Positions 15,297-17,868 of a stretch of 17,868 bases of DNA are shown here, in pieces. Numbering within the stretch: position 1 is the first letter of the stretch; the number at the start of each line of letters is the position of its first letter. The notes beneath the pieces were generated by a model. It saw nothing but the letters and a program-made list of their open reading frames with translations, was not told the DNA's origin and made no database searches. The translations under genes were made by a program, and so were the position numbers. Source of the DNA: Treponema sp. GTDB taxonomy: Bacteria; Spirochaetota; Spirochaetia; Treponematales; Breznakiellaceae. The DNA lies in NCBI GenBank assembly GCA_020216655.1, contig JAIWNU010000126.1, positions 1 to 17,868 on the forward strand. The letters run 5' to 3'.

Positions 15297-15353
15297 TTTC
15301 ATATCTCCCATACCACCGGTATTTTTCTGTTCAACACATACTTTGAAAGCCTC

Positions 15354-16655
15354 TTAGAAATCGAAAAGGGGAAGCTGCAATCCCGCTCCATCAGAATCGG
15401 AGAGAATGCGTCTAATATAGGCTGTGTCCTTTTCCCCATCCGATGCAAAACCCGGGAGACTAATAAAATAGCGGGCCCGTTTTAACGTAACCCCAAGCCG
15501 TTGGAGCATTTCTGCCGTCAGCTTCTTGCTGCGCCGCTGTTCCAGGATACGCCGGGCAGACCTGACCCCGATGCCCGGCACCCGCAGGAGCACTTCGTAA
15601 TCCGCCTGCTGCACGTTTACGGGAAACAGGTCCCGATGGTTCAGGGCCCAGGCTGTCTTAGGGTCCAGGTGGGGATCCAGGTATGGCTGGGCAGCAGTAA
15701 GGATCTCTTCGGCCCGGAACTTGTAAAACCGGAGGAGCCAGTCCGCCTGGTACAGCCGGTGTTCCCGCACCAGGGGTGGCCCCGGTATGTTTGGCAGCCG
15801 GGGGTCGAGCAAGCCGCCCCGGCCCGGTTGTCCCACCGGAATAAAGGCTGAATAGTAGACCCGCCGCAGGCCGAACCGCCGGTAGAGGGCGCTGGAAAGG
15901 CTTAATATCTGGTGATCATCTTCCGGACTGGCTCCGACGATAAGTTGGGTGCTTTGTCCTGCGGGTGCGAAAAAGGGTTTCTCTGCATTGTTTTTTCTTC
16001 CTTCCCGAGCCTCCTGTTCAAGGTTGTTCACTTCTTCCATGGCCCCCATAATGAGCTTGCCGCTCTTTTGGGGCGCCAGGTACTGGAGACTCTTATCGGT
16101 CGGTAGCTCGATGTTGGCGCTGAGCCGGTCTGCCCAGCGACCCGCCTCGGCTATCTGTTTAGGGCTTGTTCCGGGGATTATTTTAAGGTGTATATAACCG
16201 CCAAAACCCCCTTCTGTTCTAAGCCGGCGGGCCACCTCGATGAGTTTTTCCATGACAATATCGCTGTCTGAAAAAATACCGCTCGAAAGGAAGAGCCCTT
16301 CTATATAGTTCCGTTTATAGAATTCTAGGGTAAGTTTTACCAGTTCTTCGGCGGTAAAACTGGTCCTTTGTATATCCGCCGAAGAGCGGTTTACACAATA
16401 GGCGCAATCGAACCGGCACACATTAGAATAGAGTACCTTAAGGAGGGAAACACAGCGGCCATCCTCGGTCCAGCTATGGCAGACCCCTGCTGGTGCGGTG
16501 GCCCCAATGAGCGGTATCGAACCGGTCTTGGTTTTAAGCCCCTGTTTGCCGGATCCGCTTTCCAGAACCGGTCCATGGTCGCTGCCAGAGGTCGCACAGG
16601 ATGCGTCATACTTTGCCCCGCCTGCAAGGAGTCTTAATTTTTCTGCCAGTTCCAT
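15354..16655 (-). CDS. TIGR03916 putative DNA modification/repair radical SAM protein
   Basis: This 433-residue enzyme carries the [4Fe-4S]/SAM motif Cys80-x3-Cys84-x2-Cys87 (CRFDCAYC) after the family start MELAEKLRLLAGGAKYDASC. A (beta/alpha) barrel follows, with GLFLSSGIF, the GYIHLKIIPG strand and a TQLIVGASPEDD segment. Near the C-terminus there is a helix-hairpin-helix (LLRVPGIGVRSARRILEQRR), which implies nucleic-acid binding. The expected role is radical repair or modification of DNA bases together with the TIGR03915 protein; this comes from family naming and the HhH, not from known chemistry. A GTG at 16670 would add five residues, but a good promoter (16690-16662) ends 6 nt before the ATG at 16655, so I chose that. 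No Shine-Dalgarno is present. The enzyme should be oxygen-labile, consistent with its divergent thiol peroxidase neighbour. Confidence 0.9.
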   Translation of the reverse strand: MELAEKLRLLAGGAKYDASCATSGSDHGPVLESGSGKQGLKTKTGSIPLIGATAPAGVCHSWTEDGRCVSLLKVLYSNVCRFDCAYCVNRSSADIQRTSFTAEELVKLTLEFYKRNYIEGLFLSSGIFSDSDIVMEKLIEVARRLRTEGGFGGYIHLKIIPGTSPKQIAEAGRWADRLSANIELPTDKSLQYLAPQKSGKLIMGAMEEVNNLEQEAREGRKNNAEKPFFAPAGQSTQLIVGASPEDDHQILSLSSALYRRFGLRRVYYSAFIPVGQPGRGGLLDPRLPNIPGPPLVREHRLYQADWLLRFYKFRAEEILTAAQPYLDPHLDPKTAWALNHRDLFPVNVQQADYEVLLRVPGIGVRSARRILEQRRSKKLTAEMLQRLGVTLKRARYFISLPGFASDGEKDTAYIRRILSDSDGAGLQLPLFDF

Positions 16656-16661
16656 AAAAAT

Positions 16662-16690
16662 ACTATACACCTGTACAGTGGATATGACAA
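16662..16690 (-). promoter_or_regulatory. Promoter of the radical SAM repair operon, probably leaderless
   Basis: On the minus strand TTGTCA (16690-16685), a 17-nt spacer and TATAGT (16667-16662), each 5/6 to consensus, lie 6 nt before the ATG at 16655. The perfect palindrome CTGTACAG (16671-16678) sits inside the spacer, where a bound protein would block RNA polymerase. Confidence 0.55.
16671..16678. promoter_or_regulatory. CTGTACAG palindrome, possible operator
   Basis: An 8-bp perfect palindrome lies between the -35 and -10 boxes of a putative DNA-repair promoter. The half-sites CTGT/ACAG are those of the E. coli LexA box, but without its 8-nt central spacing, so LexA is only a suggestion. 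Confidence 0.3.
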
Positions 16691-16698
16691 GTGTGGGT

Positions 16699-16735
16699 TT
16701 ATCAATTTTCTTGAATTTGCTTATGATAATTATTA
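16699..16735 (+). promoter_or_regulatory. tpx promoter with a PerR-like box
   Basis: TTATCA (16699-16704), 17-nt spacer and TATGAT (16722-16727) form a weak-to-fair sigma-70 promoter. TTATGATAATTATTA (16721-16735) overlaps its -10 and matches the Bacillus PerR box TTATAATnATTATAA at 12 of 14 fixed positions. AT-rich sequence makes chance matches likely, but the downstream peroxidase gene fits a peroxide regulator. Confidence 0.35.
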
Positions 16736-16762
16736 CTATAAAAGTAATATAAGGAGGTGATT

Positions 16763-17272
16763 ATGGCCCACATTACATTTAAAGGTAGTCCCATTTCCAC
16801 CCTGGGTAGTCTTCCTGCGGTAGGTTCCAAAGCTCCGGATTTTCGTCTTGTTGATGCAGGCCTTGCGGACCGCCGGCTTGCCGACTATGGCCAGAAAATA
16901 AAGATTCTGAACATTGTGCCCAGCCTCGATACCTCAGTCTGCGCCCTTTCGGCTAAAAAGTTCGATGCCGAAGTGGCAAAGCTCGCCAATGTGGTGGTTC
17001 TTAACATATCCTGTGACCTCCCCTTTGCAGCAAGCCGGTTCTGCAAAACCGAGGGGGTGAACAATGTGGTGACCCTTTCCCAGATGCGGGACCGTTCTTT
17101 TGGTAAAGATTATGGGGTAGATATACTGGACGGGCCCCTGGCTGGCCTCCTGAGCCGGGCTGTGGTTGTTCTGGATGGATCTAATACGGTACGGTACACT
17201 GAGCAGGTTCCTGAGATTGCCCAGGAACCGGATTATACGAAGGCCCTGGCCGCAGCCAAGGCTCTCTTGTAA
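16763..17272 (+). CDS. tpx: Thiol peroxidase (atypical 2-Cys peroxiredoxin)
   Basis: This 169-residue cytoplasmic enzyme reduces hydrogen and alkyl peroxides using thioredoxin. The peroxidatic cysteine is Cys60 in PSLDTSVCALS, and the resolving cysteine is Cys94 in LPFAASRFCKTEG. Their 34-residue spacing equals that of Cys61/Cys95 in E. coli Tpx, and the start ITFKGSPISTLG and GSKAPDF are typical. An extra Cys84 is present. The start is the ATG at 16763, preceded by an unusually complete Shine-Dalgarno AAGGAGGTGA (16751-16760); a GTG at 16757 lies inside that site and cannot be the start. It is divergent from the radical SAM repair operon and probably peroxide-induced. A hairpin follows the stop. 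Confidence 0.96.
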   Translation: MAHITFKGSPISTLGSLPAVGSKAPDFRLVDAGLADRRLADYGQKIKILNIVPSLDTSVCALSAKKFDAEVAKLANVVVLNISCDLPFAASRFCKTEGVNNVVTLSQMRDRSFGKDYGVDILDGPLAGLLSRAVVVLDGSNTVRYTEQVPEIAQEPDYTKALAAAKALL

Positions 17273-17295
17273 GGCGCCCGTGCAATGTAATGTCC

Positions 17296-17327
17296 CCAGC
17301 CTGAGACCTGCAATTTGCTCAGGCTGG
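17296..17327. terminator. Hairpin between convergent tpx and hypothetical gene
   Basis: CCAGCCTGAG (17296-17305) and CTCAGGCTGG (17318-17327) form a perfect 10-bp stem with a 12-nt loop, 23 nt after the tpx stop and 8 nt after the stop of the minus-strand gene. A T-run (17340-17344) follows on the + strand only after 12 nt, so it is not an ideal intrinsic terminator, but the position between two gene ends supports bidirectional termination. Confidence 0.65.
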
Positions 17328-17335
17328 CATAGGCG

Positions 17336-17868
17336 TTACTTTTTAGCCGCTTCAAAGAGCATGGTAGCCTGGTCGCGGACTTGGCTGATGGCTTGCTCGT
17401 ACCGTTCCTTTAAGGCGTTCATATTCTGATTGTAAAAGTTAACAAATTCCGGGTCCTGGAATGGATCGAGCTGGACCGCCCTTCCCAGCCGCCGGGCTAG
17501 CTCTTCTTCTTTCTGGCGCAGTTTTGGTGCATACTGGCGCCGTATTGCCTGATCGAACTGTTCCACCTCTCCCAGATACCGCTGAAAGGCTTGTACAAGC
17601 TGTCCAAAAAGCTGGCCGAAACGGCGATCATTCACAAGAAACTGGATACCTTTGCCGACCGCTTCCTGTTTAGCCACATCTTCCTGTGTTGCCGGGAGTC
17701 GTATCTGAGACACGAGAATTTCGAACATACCCTGCCTCAGGGCTTCCTGCTTATCCTTTGGATACTTTTTTAAACCCTCTTCCAAACTTTTCTCCGAGGG
17801 GTTTTCTAAAAATGCGCTGGCGAGCCTTTTGCCCTCCCGCTTAAGTTCATAGAGTTCAATGCTTTCCT
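17336..17868 (-). CDS. Hypothetical coiled-coil protein, 5' end outside the window
   Basis: The frame is open from the window edge to a TAA at 17336-17338, giving 176 visible residues; a TTG at 17785 is the only start-like codon I see and is probably internal because in-frame coding (SIELYELKREGKRLASAFL) continues upstream of it. The sequence is helical and highly charged, with heptad-like stretches (VEQFDQAIRRQYAPKLRQKEEELARRL and NQNMNALKERYEQAISQVRDQATML) that predict coiled coils. There is no membrane segment or catalytic motif. It may belong to a spirochaete-restricted family of unknown function, but I cannot name one with confidence. Confidence 0.65.
   Translation of the reverse strand, partial: ESIELYELKREGKRLASAFLENPSEKSLEEGLKKYPKDKQEALRQGMFEILVSQIRLPATQEDVAKQEAVGKGIQFLVNDRRFGQLFGQLVQAFQRYLGEVEQFDQAIRRQYAPKLRQKEEELARRLGRAVQLDPFQDPEFVNFYNQNMNALKERYEQAISQVRDQATMLFEAAKK

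Noticed and set aside
16757..16762. GTG start for tpx two codons earlier
   Set aside because: The GTG is part of the Shine-Dalgarno AAGGAGGTGA itself; the family begins at the next ATG.
1..17868. CRISPR array, tRNA or rRNA gene, transposase or integrase
   Set aside because: I saw no regularly spaced repeat, cloverleaf, rRNA-like stretch or mobile-element protein; nearly all bases belong to the genes listed.

Overview
The window is about 17.9 kb of dense bacterial chromosome. No gap exceeds about 150 bases, and I saw no rRNA, tRNA, CRISPR array, transposase or phage gene. Protein style, moderate GC and the gene mix (family-1 sugar ABC importer, GH65 phosphorylase, DUF6941, the TIGR03915/TIGR03916 pair, Tpx) suggest an anaerobic or microaerophilic free-living bacterium. 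A Treponema/Spirochaeta-like spirochaete is my best guess, from the general look of the proteins and not from a marker gene.

Region 1 (1-8027) is a catabolic locus for an alpha-glucobiose. After the 3' end of an unrecognised gene, an AraC-type regulator is divergent from an operon on the + strand: sugar-binding protein, two permeases, beta-phosphoglucomutase, and a GH65 inverting disaccharide phosphorylase. The permease 1/permease 2 and permease 2/pgmB junctions are ATGA overlaps. The logic is complete: import, phosphorolysis to beta-glucose-1-phosphate plus glucose, then isomerisation to glucose-6-phosphate. GH65 active-site residues favour kojibiose. The ABC ATPase is not encoded here.

Region 2 (8082-9326) is a PlsC-type acyltransferase with an unusual C-terminal extension: a four-cysteine zinc ribbon followed by a beta-rich domain.

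Region 3 (9316-14044) is the most interesting part. A minus-strand operon encodes a B12-binding protein with the W-x9-EH cap motif of CarH-type cobalamin photoreceptors, a PAS-like histidine kinase joined to it by an ATGA overlap, and a GltS-family transporter. A Rieske non-haem iron oxygenase is divergent from it, with back-to-back promoters. This looks like a light, cobalamin or oxygen-related signalling module without its response regulator.

Region 4 (14041-17868) holds a small DUF6941 protein, the paired putative DNA-repair proteins TIGR03915 and TIGR03916 (radical SAM with helix-hairpin-helix), a divergent thiol peroxidase with a possible PerR-like operator, a hairpin between convergent genes, and the 3' part of a coiled-coil hypothetical protein that runs off the window.

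A recurring feature is minus-strand sigma-70-like promoters whose -10 box lies exactly 6 nt before an ATG with no Shine-Dalgarno. This suggests leaderless mRNAs for the AraC, B12-sensor and radical SAM genes.
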